From the NCBI GenBank assembly GCA_964057225.1, contig OZ059898.1, positions 12,549,767 to 12,613,766 of the forward strand: a stretch of 64,000 bases of DNA. The letters are read 5' to 3'. Below the pieces are notes generated by a model. The model worked only from the letters and a program-made list of their open reading frames with translations, was not told the origin of the DNA and ran no database searches. This document shows, in pieces, positions 30,501 through 41,529 of the stretch (the stretch's first letter is position 1; the number at the start of each line of letters is the position of its first letter). The DNA comes from Auanema rhodensis. Its lineage: Eukaryota; Nematoda; Chromadorea; Rhabditida; Rhabditidae. Both the position numbers and the translations under genes were made by a program.

Positions 30501-31502
30501 TGAGATGATGAGAAATGATGTAGATAGTACGGAAAAGAGAAAAAAAAGAGAAAAGAATGATATAAGATATAATGGGGAGAAATAGAAAACACAGAAATAC
30601 AACCATTTCAGTAGTTTGCCAAAAATAAAATAATATCAGGGGATACGTGAATCTCACGTAAAATGTTTTTTGTTAGTGAGAAAGTAACAAAACAGAAAAA
30701 CTATTATTTTCTAAACTATACAGTAAACAATCAATACTTGTCATAGTTTTATAATAATAATATGAGCAAGAAAAAAGAAACAAAAGCAAAGTTGTTAATT
30801 GAAAGAAACAAAAAAAAATGAAGAACTTGCTAAAGAATATTGGATAGGTTTGTTAAGAACTATTGCGGAAGTCCAATCAACTTTACTTGGCATACAACGA
30901 AACGATATTGGTTTGATGAGAGCTAATGATGATTGACCAATCGCTTACAAGACATTTTTCAACAAATGAAAATAAAACAATGACTAAAACACGAAAAAGA
31001 AGAAGAAGAAGAAGATAACAAGTTGAAAAGAGTTTGTGAACACTTAGAAGAACAATACTACTTTACATTGATACTAAGTTGAAGGCATGATTCTCTTGTT
31101 AGATGTAAAGTAAGCTTGTTTTCAAATGGTCGACACTGGTGGGTGTATACTGCATGTGTATGTAAGATTTTATATTTCAAAAAAAAAATTGGACGGTCGT
31201 CATCTTTGTTGCGTTGTATGCTACTTCAAACGAATAATGAAATATTTTGGTTTGATTATTTATATAATTTATATGGTAGAATAAATTCTGGATTGCAAAA
31301 AAAAATTGAGAGGGAGAGAGGAGAGGAGAGAGACACGTAACTGTGGTAGGACAAAGGAAAAAAGAGTTATGAAGCACTGACTGGAACTATAATTTCCGTA
31401 TGTCTGCTTCAATGTCAGAGCCATAGAACAGCTAATTTATAAACAAAACTTATGAAAAACAGTTGAAATCGCCGCTGAGTATGTATGTGGATGAATGAGT
31501 GG

Positions 31503-31543
31503 GAACGTATGTATGTATGTATGTATGTGTGTGTGTGTGTGTT
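31503..31543. repeat. (GTAT)n/(GT)n microsatellite
   Basis: Several GTAT units merge into a GT run. Simple repeat without coding context. Confidence 0.9.
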
Positions 31544-32996
31544 TTCTCTTTGCAAAGCTGAAAAACCATGAAGAAGATGTGATGAATTTATTGCTGAAAC
31601 TTAAACATCTTGCGTACTTTTTGACAGATGGAAGCTGAGCACTTCTCATTCCTCTTCATCGCAATTGATGGCCGTTTCAATGTTTTTTTTTAATTCACGA
31701 ATTCAACATTCTCTTAAACGTTTTTTTTGTCGTTTTTTCGCTGCCAAGTTGTAGTGAATTCGGTATAGAAGCTCGAGAAGCAAAGACAGAAACTAGGCGG
31801 AATATCTGCACAATGCGCTGAAGTCGACACATCGTTGCCGCTGTCGTTGAAAAAAAAAATAGAATTTGCTTATTCTAATATGGAAAAAATCAAAGAAAAT
31901 GAATAAGGAAAGTATAATATTACGAAAGTCGAGCTTCAGAAAACACATCTAAGCTGATTTTAGTCAACACTGCAATTTGACCTTATTTCGGCTATGAAGC
32001 GAAATATCAAAAGATGAAGAAAAATAGTTTTTCTGTGTCTACAACAACAGGAAAATGATCGTTTATTTTGCGAAATGAAAGCAAAAATTGTGAATGATGA
32101 GTAAAATAATAAAAAATAATTATAATTAAGCTTGACAACAACCAAAAAAAAAAAGAAGAAAAGTTTTTTTTGTCGTTGATATTTGTGAAAGTTCGCATGA
32201 TTAGCTGGAAAATATGATGTTGCAGATGCAGAATGTTGAATTAATTCATAATTTCAGTTAATTATATCAATAAAAGTTAAAAATATTATTTAAAACCTGT
32301 AACATACTGTAAAATATTGTTTGTATATTAAAACTTATGAAGCATATTATGATTTGTTATGTAATAATTTGCACTTATGATAGATTAATATATCATTTTC
32401 AAGCTTCAATTATTATTTGAATCATTAAAAACTTTATTATAATTTTCAAAAAAAAAACATATATTTATTCAAATTAAATTATAAACAAGATACAGATTTA
32501 ATCAATTTTCTAATTGAGATGTATTGTACTAAATTTCATTTTCTTATTACATGTATGATTCCAAAAATATTTTTAATATTCTAAACATTACGTCAAACAG
32601 GACAAAAACTTTTTAATTGAATCAAAGTTTTCTATTCGCTTCGCTAAATACAGTATTATATTTCTCTATATTATTATTATTATTCATCATTTATACTATT
32701 TTCTTTTCTCTTCTTCTTTCTGAATTCACTTTTTTTTTTCTTTTTTTTTATGAAAATAATGAAAATATTCGTCAAGTAAGTAAAAAATTGGAAAAGCTTT
32801 TTTCATCATCTAGTTTTATTAGTTTTTCAGTCGAAATAGAAAAACATTTAATTTTTAATATTAAGTTTTTAGTTAATTATAGCTATGCTTTTGAATATTT
32901 ACATTAAAAAAAGGTTTTCATATAAAAAAATAAATAAAAATTGATAATGATTAATAGAAAATATTATATAGTATTAATAAAAATTCATTGTAATAG

Positions 32997-33756
32997 TAGG
33001 TGGTTGCATTGATTCGCTGCCCCTTATTAAAAATTCAAAATAGTTTTAATTATTCTAAAAATATAAAACATCAAAATCTCAAAATTTTAAACTTAAATAA
33101 ACAGATTTTTCTTTGAATGTTTTTTTTGTTTCTCGTTTTCTTCTTCATCATTTTAATGAAGTAATCTCTTCCAAAGGCACCTTTAGAAGATTGTATGTTG
33201 TGTGCGGAAATTCTTCTCCATTAAACAGAAATAGTTAGAAATCGTTTATCCGCTTCAAAACCGGCGAGATCAATCTCGAAGATCGTCCAAGTCCAAAACT
33301 GTTGTAAAATTCAGCCGAAACGGCACTTCCGTCCGTTTTCTGGGACAAAAATGGAGTTTCCTTCTATGAGATCTTACGTTACAGTAGAAGCACAGATAGA
33401 GAACATTATTATAAGCAACTCAGAAGGCTCAGTTTTGTCATTGAAGTCCACAAGGAGCTCAGAGTCAGAAGTATAGCATTGCTACATGGCTCGCCCTCAC
33501 AGCTATGAGAAGACACAGCAGACGCTTCTGGAGCAAGGAAGGATTGTCCTTTAAGCCTTCCCCTACACTTCAGATCTTGCTCAGATTCTCATCTGTTTAG
33601 GTTGATGAAACACAATTTGATAGAGGAACTTGAAAAATTGATAAAAAAAAGCATTTTGCTTCCAAAAATGAACATAAACATGAACAATTAAATTTTTAAA
33701 ATCTTGAAATAGAGATAAAAGAAATTGATTGAAAAGCGAATCAACGCAACCACCTA
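32997..33756 (+). mobile_element. Decayed mariner-family transposon
   Basis: Terminal inverted repeats of 22 bp match at 21 positions: TAGGTGGTTGCATTGATTCG begins at 32997 and its complement ends at 33756, with TA at both outer edges. Between them, fragments of a mariner transposase are readable on the + strand in shifting frames: RFKTGEINLEDRP (helix-turn-helix region, about 33250-33290), WDKNGVSFYEILR (about 33341-33380), DREHYYKQLRRL, MARPHSYEKTQQTLLEQG (about 33485-33540) and HLFRLMKHNL. Stops and frameshifts separate the pieces. At about 760 bp it is well short of a full mariner (about 1.3 kb), so internal sequence is lost and it cannot be autonomous. The usual DNARPH catalytic motif has lost its Asp-Asn pair. 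Confidence 0.9.
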
Positions 33757-35148
33757 ATATTATACATACATTTGGATTGAAAAAATAAAAATTCTATCCA
33801 GTAGATCAGAAATTTTAACAATTTTTTTTGAACAGTCTGTGTAGATACATTATAGACTTCAAATGTGTTTATGATCAAAATACAATTTAATGATTAATCT
33901 TCGATAATATTGTTTAGAGAAACAATTCTTCATATATGCAAGATTTTCAGAAAATTTTTGTTTCAATTAATGAAAGTCTTTATAAATCTATTGCATTTTC
34001 TATGCTTTGAGATGGACATAAAAGGAAAAAAGCTTTATTATATGCTGCTCGTAAATAGGTTTTAAGCTTGGAATTAGACCGGAAGTCACAAATGTTTCCT
34101 CGTGTAGGTCTGTCTTCTTCTCAACGATCTTGAAGACTGAAGGTTTCCTACTACTTTAACAGAATACTTTCAGAACAAACTCAATACACAATGTTGCACA
34201 TCAACCTCGTTGTCATCCATTTCATTACGGGCCACCTATTTTCCATACTTAGTGCTTCTTGGCTGAACGTGGCAGCACGACAGCTTCCGGTACCGGTCAT
34301 GTCATGGATTTCGGTTGGCTTAAAAGCCCTCCCATTAGCATGTTATACATGGCCATCCACAATCTCTGTACTTTTCAGATGTAATTGGTCTGACTAATAA
34401 ATAATGTTTGTGAAAATTCATTATTTACCAATATTTCTGAATAAAATTTCAAAAACTGGAATCTCCATTTATACATATGCATGCTCTTATATGTTTAGAT
34501 CAGATTTGATGTCTTCTACAGCAGTTTAAGCTTACATATAACAAATTTTATTCAGCTTAAACATAATTATCTTTATTATTCTATCATAATACTTAACTTA
34601 TTCTTAATTTTTTTAAAGCATATGTGCTGAACGACAAATTTTATTCCCTCTGTCTCGATGCAAAATAGCAAGACTTTAGTCCGTCTTCTCCTTTAACTGG
34701 TGGCTGTGATCGCGAGAAAACGCTCCAGGCTTAAGATTAAATGTGAGAAAGTCCTTTTGTCTCATATATTGTTGATTAGATTCAAAAATCAATCAAACAT
34801 CTTCAATTAATATTTTCTAACCAAACTAGTCATATTTGCAGATTTCAAGCCACATTACCGACTACCGCAGCTTAATTTATATTTTTTAAAGCTCAGATAT
34901 TTTCCAAAAAAAAACTCTGCTACAAACTTCTCTATGATAGCATGAACTTAGTAGGTTAAGTTGCTAAATATATATACATCTATCTATTTGTATTTAAAAT
35001 CTTTTTTTAAACTTGTAATGTTATTTTTTTTCTTGAACCTAGCAGTCGTTACGTTGCTATACTCTTTTTCTACTCCGGAAAGTTTGAAATTAATCTGGAA
35101 AATTAGATTTCATGAAGGATTTGCTTCATTTCTTCAGATTTCCGGAGG
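33757..35148. other. Spacer between mariner fossil and stomatin
   Basis: Mostly AT-rich. A less AT-rich block at 34050-34400 has a short open frame (34191-34397) with no recognised motif and may be the remnant of another element. The last 200 bp hold the stomatin promoter. A splice-acceptor-like TTCTTCAG ends at 35137, 11 nt before the stomatin ATG. Confidence 0.4.
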
Positions 35149-36437
35149 ATGAATTCTAACTCTGAGGGAAGAATTACGGCAGAACAGCCTGCTTCATCTT
35201 CTATAACATTTTCGGATTTTAATGCTGTAGATCGAGCAGTAGTATTTCTTACCTGGATATTCATGATTTTAACATTTCCAATTTCTATGTTATTTTGTGT
35301 CAAAATAGTTAATGAATATAGAAGAATGGTTAGTTTCAATACAAACGATTTGAAAAGTTTCAAATTAACTTTGATAAATCCGAAAAAAAAGTTTCGAATA
35401 ACAAAAAAAATGTTTTAAAGGTTGTTTTTCGTTTGGGCAAAATTCGAAGTCGACAGCCATTAGGTCCTGGTGTGGTTATATTATTGCCGTTCATTGATGA
35501 TCATGAAACAGTAGATTTGAGGTGAGAATTTCATTTGTAGCCAATGAGATGAAGAAATATGTTTGAGTAAAGACAACATTTTTCTAATTTGTAGTCATTT
35601 AGAACAATGTCATATGATGTTCCAACACAAGAAATGCTTACAAGGGACAGTGTAACGGTGTCTGTTGATGCTGCCGTTTACTACCGTACAAGGTACATGC
35701 ATCTATTGATCCACAGTTTTTTGAATTCATTATTTTACCGCCAAACTTTATGTTATTATTCTTATTTTTTAATGTGTTTTAGTGACCCGATTGCTGCATT
35801 ATCTGCTGTAAGTGATGCAAACTTATCAACTAGACAATTGGCTCAAACAACCTTACGTAATGTGCTAGGCACTAGAACTCTGGGACAGATTATGAGCGAT
35901 CGAGAAGGCATAGCAGCTCAAGCTAAAACTATTTTAGATCATGGTGCTAAAGCAATATCCATATATATTTATGAAATTCAAATTATAGCCACAGTAACCT
36001 GGGGCATTCATGTTGAGCGTGTTGAAATCAAAGATATTCGACTGCCTCGCGAATTGTGCCGAGCAATGGCTGCAGAAGCTGAAGCAGTTCGAGAGAGTGA
36101 TGCTCGAGTTGTATGTGCTAAGGGTGAACTGAATGTAAGTTGAAAAGCTTCGCAGCCCAACCAAGACTTAATCCGATAGAGATGGGAAAAACCATATTTC
36201 AGGCTTCATTTGCTCTTAGAGAAGCAGCTGAACAGCTCAAAGGATGTCCAACAGCGTTGCAGCTCAGGTATCAACTTCAGCTCTAACATGTACATAAAAC
36301 TTTTTTTCAGATATTTACAATCATTAACCAAAATTTCGGCTCATGATAATCATACGGTTGTAGTTCCTATTCCATTAGAAGCTTTAAGAATTATTCTACA
36401 GCGTTTTCAAGAAAAAAATAATTTTATTGACTTCTAG
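35149..36437 (+). CDS. Stomatin-family membrane protein (band 7/SPFH)
   Basis: Seven exons: 35149-35328, 35421-35521, 35603-35692, 35783-35943, 35989-36134, 36203-36267, 36311-36437. Phases agree, giving 289 residues. A hydrophobic hairpin at about residues 33-52 (FLTWIFMILTFPISMLFCV) includes the mid-segment Pro typical of stomatins. It is followed by EYRRMVVFRLGKI, GPGVVILLPFID, DSVTVSVDAAVYYR and RTLGQIMSDREGIAAQAK. WGIHVERVEIKDIRLP, AMAAEAEAVRESDARVV and a C-terminal oligomerisation segment, LQLRYLQSLTKIS, complete the SPFH domain. Stomatins oligomerise on the inner face of the membrane and modulate ion channels, including mechanosensory channels in nematodes. Which member (sto-1 to sto-6, unc-24, mec-2 group) cannot be told; the C-tail is short. 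Intron 4 is 45 nt, in frame and without a stop, so retention would insert 15 residues just before WGI. Confidence 0.93.
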
Positions 36438-36825
36438 AATATTCACCTTTTTGTTTTTTTTTCTTTGAAAAATTGGCCAACAAAATAAAATTTATTAAAT
36501 ATATATTTATGTGCATATATAGTATATACATGATTCATGTGTATATGAGATTATAATATTATATACTTAAATACTAATTATATCACATGAATTAAATAAT
36601 TAAAAATAATTAAATAAATAAATAGATAAAAGAATTAGTTATAGATAGATATTTACTTTTGTATACGCATATTTCCTGATGAATTTGTTAGACTAAAAGA
36701 ATTTTGTTTTTGAATATGCAACCGTTCAGATATTCTTCAAAATACGAAATAAGATGTCAATAGGATTGGCGCGAAGTTCACGTCACTTTCACGTAAAATT
36801 GACGTGCTGTTACATTTAATATAAA
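36438..36825. other. Convergent 3' spacer with ACGT-core motifs
   Basis: Lies between the stomatin and nuclear-receptor 3' ends. It holds AATAAA-type signals and TA-rich sequence. At 36774-36804 it carries three motifs with an ACGT core (AAGTTCACGTCA, TTTCACGTAA, TTGACGTG). The first two match the core of the 22-bp repeat at 27.4 kb. Confidence 0.4.
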
Positions 36826-38788
36826 TCAATTGTAAAATGATGTATGAGTAGGAAATGGATGATTTTCGAAATTAGGTGCAGGCTTTGGTTTTTCAAAGTT
36901 CAAAGTATTTTGAGGAGGTGATGACTCATTTCGTGCTCGTTTATGTTGAACATCTGCAAAAAATAAAATTGGAAAATACATAAAAGATTTCAAAAAATAA
37001 ATATATATGTATGTAATATAGTTAATAATATATTCTAAATATATTTTAAAAGAAACTGAAAGTAAATCTTACTTTCTGGTAGCATTCCAATATCCAGACA
37101 TCGTTTTAATCGACAAGCTCGGCATATCTTACGATAGCCTGTACCTAAGAATAAATAAAGCATAAATCTTTATAATTATATAATAAAAAATAATAAAATA
37201 TCTTTTTCTTGCGTTCAATTTTTTTTTCTGAAAATTCAACAGAATCATGTAGTTATAGAGGGAAGTTTAAAGAAAATATAGGTTGATATATCCTATATAA
37301 GGTTGTGACTAATCAACAAGTCAAAATAAATAAGTTGAGTGCAAAACGATTGAATACGAACCGTCTTTGCTGGCATTGTTGCAGCGCTGGTTCCGTTTGC
37401 AAGAATATTGTTTATCGTCGCTTACAGTTCGTCGGAAAAATGCGGCACATGCTGCACATGTTCTTGCTCCAAAATGAAGCCCATTCGCTTGAGTTGCTTG
37501 ACAAACCTAGAATTAAGAGAAGAATACATGCATAAGTATGTATCTTATAGTTGACATTAACTATTATAACTTCTTAATTTAACTAATATACTATAGTAAG
37601 TTTTTTGAAAATTATTAAAACCTGGCAATGTAATGGAATTCGAAGCCCGGAACTACCAACGCCATTTTTGTTTGGCACAGTGTTCGTCTTCATGTTAGTT
37701 TCAACCTGAAAATTACATATTCGAATGTTCTATAAACTCTATTTGTATCTGAGAGTCTTTATATTTATACAATATACAAATAATATATAATAATAATACA
37801 AAATATTATTTGGAGTACTGTACCTTGATAGGATTGTTAACTGAGGGGGCGGAGTCAAGGGTTGCCATTGGATAATGAAATACTGGATTAATGTGATTAA
37901 TCAATAAGTTATCCGCATGAACACTTGAAAATAATAAATTTATTTAAGATAAGTTATAAAAAAGGAGAAAAACCTTTGATTATTATACATTGCAGCATCA
38001 TGTTCCATATCTTTATAAACTAAATTCTGATTAACTAAGTTTTCATCCAAAGGTAGTGGCTCGAAATGATAATCAATATCAGATATTCCAAAGTCTAAAT
38101 AAGAAATTAATAAGATTTTCTACTTGTCTTTCTGAAAATATTATAAGATTTCAAATAATTACATGAAGAGAATGGAATATTTGATAGTATGTTTGGCTGA
38201 GGTGGTAAAGCACTTGTCTCCGGAAGCGCAAACGATGGCGTGGACTGCAGCATGCCATCTCGAAACGGTAAACCAGAGATATCAGGTCTTAATAAATTGC
38301 CTAAAAGAATAACTTGAAAAGTGTATGTTAAGCTGGATATGCTGGATATGCTGGATATACCATTTTCAATTCTCTTTTTTTTTCTTATTTATCCATATTT
38401 TTGCTTTGAATATTTGACGTTGTGCACAGTCATATCTAATATGATATTGGAACAAAAATGGCAAAAAATAATTTCAAAAATACTTCATCTCAAATGGATT
38501 TTATATTTTTCTCCTATTTTGCTCGGCAGATTGTAGTTTTGATTTGAAAGACAGAAAAAACTCGAAAACAATTTCTGTTAAACCGAAAAACCTACCTTGC
38601 GATGCGGGATGATGTACTTGAGAAGTTAAGTGAGAACCAACATGAAATGGAAAATTGAAATCTACATGACTTATTGGCGCATTTGTTAGACTGTTAGTAG
38701 GAACTTGAGATTCAGGTATAGATATGGATGTAGTCGGCTGTATAGAAGGCCTTTCTTGGCTGTAACTTGGCACCCAAATCTCTTCCAT
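36826..38788 (-). CDS. odr-7: Nuclear hormone receptor with C-terminal DNA-binding domain and no ligand domain (ODR-7-like)
   Basis: Eight exons: 38788-38596, 38300-38163, 38094-37974, 37923-37824, 37705-37622, 37506-37362, 37144-37073, 36953-36826. All phases agree and give 326 residues. The first 205 residues are Pro/Ser/Asn-rich with no fold visible. The zinc-finger domain runs from residue 211: HCQVC, then HFGARTCAACAAFFRR (P-box CAACA, usual in nematode receptors), then C248-x5-C254-x13-C268-x2-C271 with KICRACRLKRCLDIGM. Only about 40 residues follow and the protein stops, so there is no ligand-binding domain. That layout is characteristic of C. elegans ODR-7, which specifies AWA olfactory neurons. 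Orthology is inferred from layout only, so the symbol is tentative. The second finger loop is about four residues longer than the usual x9. An acceptor (TATTTTAG) lies 4 nt before the ATG. Confidence 0.85.
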
Positions 38789-40497
38789 TTTTCTAAAATA
38801 GGATTATCAGTATGAACAGAAATGAGTAGAAGCTTATGAAAAGAATAGAAATGATATAATAATTTTTGGAATAAATTCTCTACAATTTCAAATTAAACTT
38901 GAAATATGAAAAATGTTTTGATTAGCATCAACTACATAGTATCGTCTTTAATTATTTTCTTCTTTTTTTTTTGAAAAAAAAGAGAACAATCACAAAATTT
39001 TATAGTCATTAACACGAGTTAAATTTATTTCTTTATGTACGACCTCTTATTATACAAAATAAATTTTGTCTAATAGATACACACAAATGTTTGTAGCTCT
39101 AAATAATTAAAATTTGAATTAAGTAAGTCTAAAGAAGATTTCTATATGACAAGTTCAGATGTCAATATGCTTGGAGGTGAAGCTGGTGCTTCTATTCTAC
39201 TCACGAAATCATTAATTTGCATTATATCAGTTTGATATATAAGTAATTTATATATTAATATTATTAAAACTTAAAGAAAAAAAAAATGAAGAAAGAAAAA
39301 ATTATTTTTCTTCCGAATTAAGAACTGGAGGAGTTGGTTGCACGGCGCATGGAAGACGTCAATTCGTTTGCCAGCTTTCTCTCCACTTCATTTTGCCTCA
39401 ACTTGACTAGACTACAATTGACCTGATAAGGATACGGTAATCATAAACTTGGTTCTTTCCCCACAGATTATTATTATTTTTCATTTTGTCTCTCAAGAAG
39501 AAGGAGGGTGTATGTAATGTGAGTATGTAGAGAGGGAGAAGAAACAGAGAAATATAGAACTATTCGATCATAATGATCAGTGCAGTAATGATCAGTGCAG
39601 CATTCTCGAGAAAAACTAGAAATTTGAAGTATGATATTGGAACCAGTACGGAAACCTCATGTATATACAAATTCTGAGTAGGTATTATAAGTAGTTCTAG
39701 GTTAATTAATTTAAAAATTAATTAATTTAAGACAATTCAAATGAAATCTGTATTCTATGGATTCCATATATCAATGAGATTAATTCAAAGAAAAACAACA
39801 AATTTATATTTAAAATTAATTTTTATTTCTTGAAAATCGTCTCATCCAGAACTAACTAAATAGCTCATTGTTCAACGAAACTGATTTAATAGCTTATGCT
39901 TATGAAATGGCTTGATAGATCAAGAATATCTTTAAGACGCAAAATCTCCAAGATTCGTATATGTAAAGCTCTTGAAATCATTTAAGAAAATCAATTATAA
40001 GCTTAAGAGGTAATTGATATACACACCTTTAATCCTTGACTTATTGCTGACTAATGTAAGAAAGATTTTGACCTGGATTACGGTATTTAATTTAGTCTAA
40101 GCCTCATCTGATGATGACCTCAATAGCTAGAAAGCTACATATGTTTCATTTATTTACTGTACGAAATGCTAAAAGATGCTGAAGTTATGGATCATAATGT
40201 CTAAAAGATGACAGATTGTTCTGTTTTTGATCTTTTTTTTTTCGACGGAAATTTCAAGTTTTTTTTGTTGAAATCTAGGTTTGAGGCTTGTTAAAATAGT
40301 TTCACCTCTCGTTGACACATTGCATCCAGTTCACCGAGCACAGTCTAATCCCTATTTGGCTATCTGTCATGGTATGCTCAGTCAATCCGGAAAGATGTCG
40401 AACGAAATCCGGCTATATCTATGAAATAAACATATAAATACCCGACGAATATAATTGAATTATTTCGAAATTTCGTTTTTGAGAGAAAATTTCAGAA
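38789..40497. other. Divergent promoter region
   Basis: 1.7 kb between the leftward nuclear receptor and the rightward ShKT gene, so promoters for both probably lie here. A less AT-rich block at 39310-39440 and a short direct repeat of AATGATCAGTGCAG at 39573-39601 are visible. No coding signal was found. Confidence 0.45.
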
Positions 40498-41529
40498 ATG
40501 CATATATATTCCACATATAGCCTTCTTATTATGCTGATGGTTTTCATTCAACTAAGCGGTATGTTTAGGTATTTATTGATTCTTTTTATTTTATTTTTTT
40601 TTCTATTTTCTTTCAAAAACACACACACATGCACACATATATACACATATACACAAGATATACACAGACACACTACTTTTTTTCGTGTTTTCTCAAAGCC
40701 TTTTCAATTCAGACACCGAAAAAGCCCAATCAATGCCTTGTTGTCTGGAATCATTGGGGATAACAGCTTGTTCCAAACTTCGAACACATAAACCTTTATG
40801 GTTTAAACACAGGTTCCTTCTTAATGCTTCTTTGGTTTCAAATTTTTTTCACTCAAGCATTTTTCAAATAAACGAACCTAAAATCTGCTCTCTCATATGG
40901 CTATTTACTCGAACAGCTTGTCCAATTTGACAATTCTTCGAACTATTTGCCATCTAATTCACTGTGATTGACATATTAAAAGTTCAAAGCTAGAGAAAAA
41001 AGCTAGGATATATCTTTAAAATGTGAAGAAACACTAGAAAGAAAACATAAAGATAATCTTTGTCGCTTATGATATCTTATTCAAAATCTATATTTTATGT
41101 GTGAGACGGTAGCCGATTTTGCGTTAGTACAATGCTGCCATTCGTGTGGTACGGATGTTCAAGTAAGTTGTACTCTCTCTTATCTCCAAGAATCTGTGCT
41201 TGGCAGTTATCACTGTTACTTCTCAATAATATTCATTCAAGGCGTTTGGACAGAAAATATTTTCCAATGGAGATCGTAGTCCTCAATGTTTTGATCGACA
41301 TAACAAGAAATATTGTGACAACTTCGTAGATCAAGTCTGTTCCAATGAATATCCCTGTATAATTCTATAAATGTTTTAGAGAGATTCATGGACTAAAGAT
41401 GGACAGATGACCTGCTCAGGGAATGGAGCATCATTAGCTTTTCGTATTTGTCGAAAAACATGTGGATATTGCAATGAAACCTTATATCAGTTGAGCTTGT
41501 ATGATGCAAATTGTCCAGTTATTGGATAA
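40498..41529 (+). CDS. Secreted cysteine-rich protein with C-terminal ShKT domain
   Basis: The start at 40498 follows a TTTCAG acceptor by 2 nt and opens with a signal peptide (about 20 residues, SLLIMLMVFIQLSG), ending at donor 40559. The next exon (from about 40714) reads EKAQSMPCCLESLGITACSK. A further exon (41098-41160) reads ETVADFALVQCCHSCGTDVQ. The exon from 41242 contains SPQCFDRHNKKYC. The last exon gives DGQMTC, FRICRKTCGYC and stops at 41529. The final six Cys (C-x8-C, then C, C-x3-C-x2-C) match ShKT modules, found in many nematode secreted proteins and in potassium-channel-blocking peptides. A 45-nt intron with an unusual GTCTGT donor (41327-41371) is needed to join the module. 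The join between the second and third exons is unresolved; the second exon runs to a stop at 40930. The model could represent two genes. Function is unknown. Confidence 0.65.
40619..40673. repeat. (CA)n-rich microsatellite
   Basis: CACACA and TACACATA units within the first intron of the ShKT gene. Confidence 0.85.

Noticed and set aside
34191-34397. 68-codon + strand frame before stomatin
   Set aside because: No motif and no splice connection to stomatin, which has its own start with a nearby acceptor.
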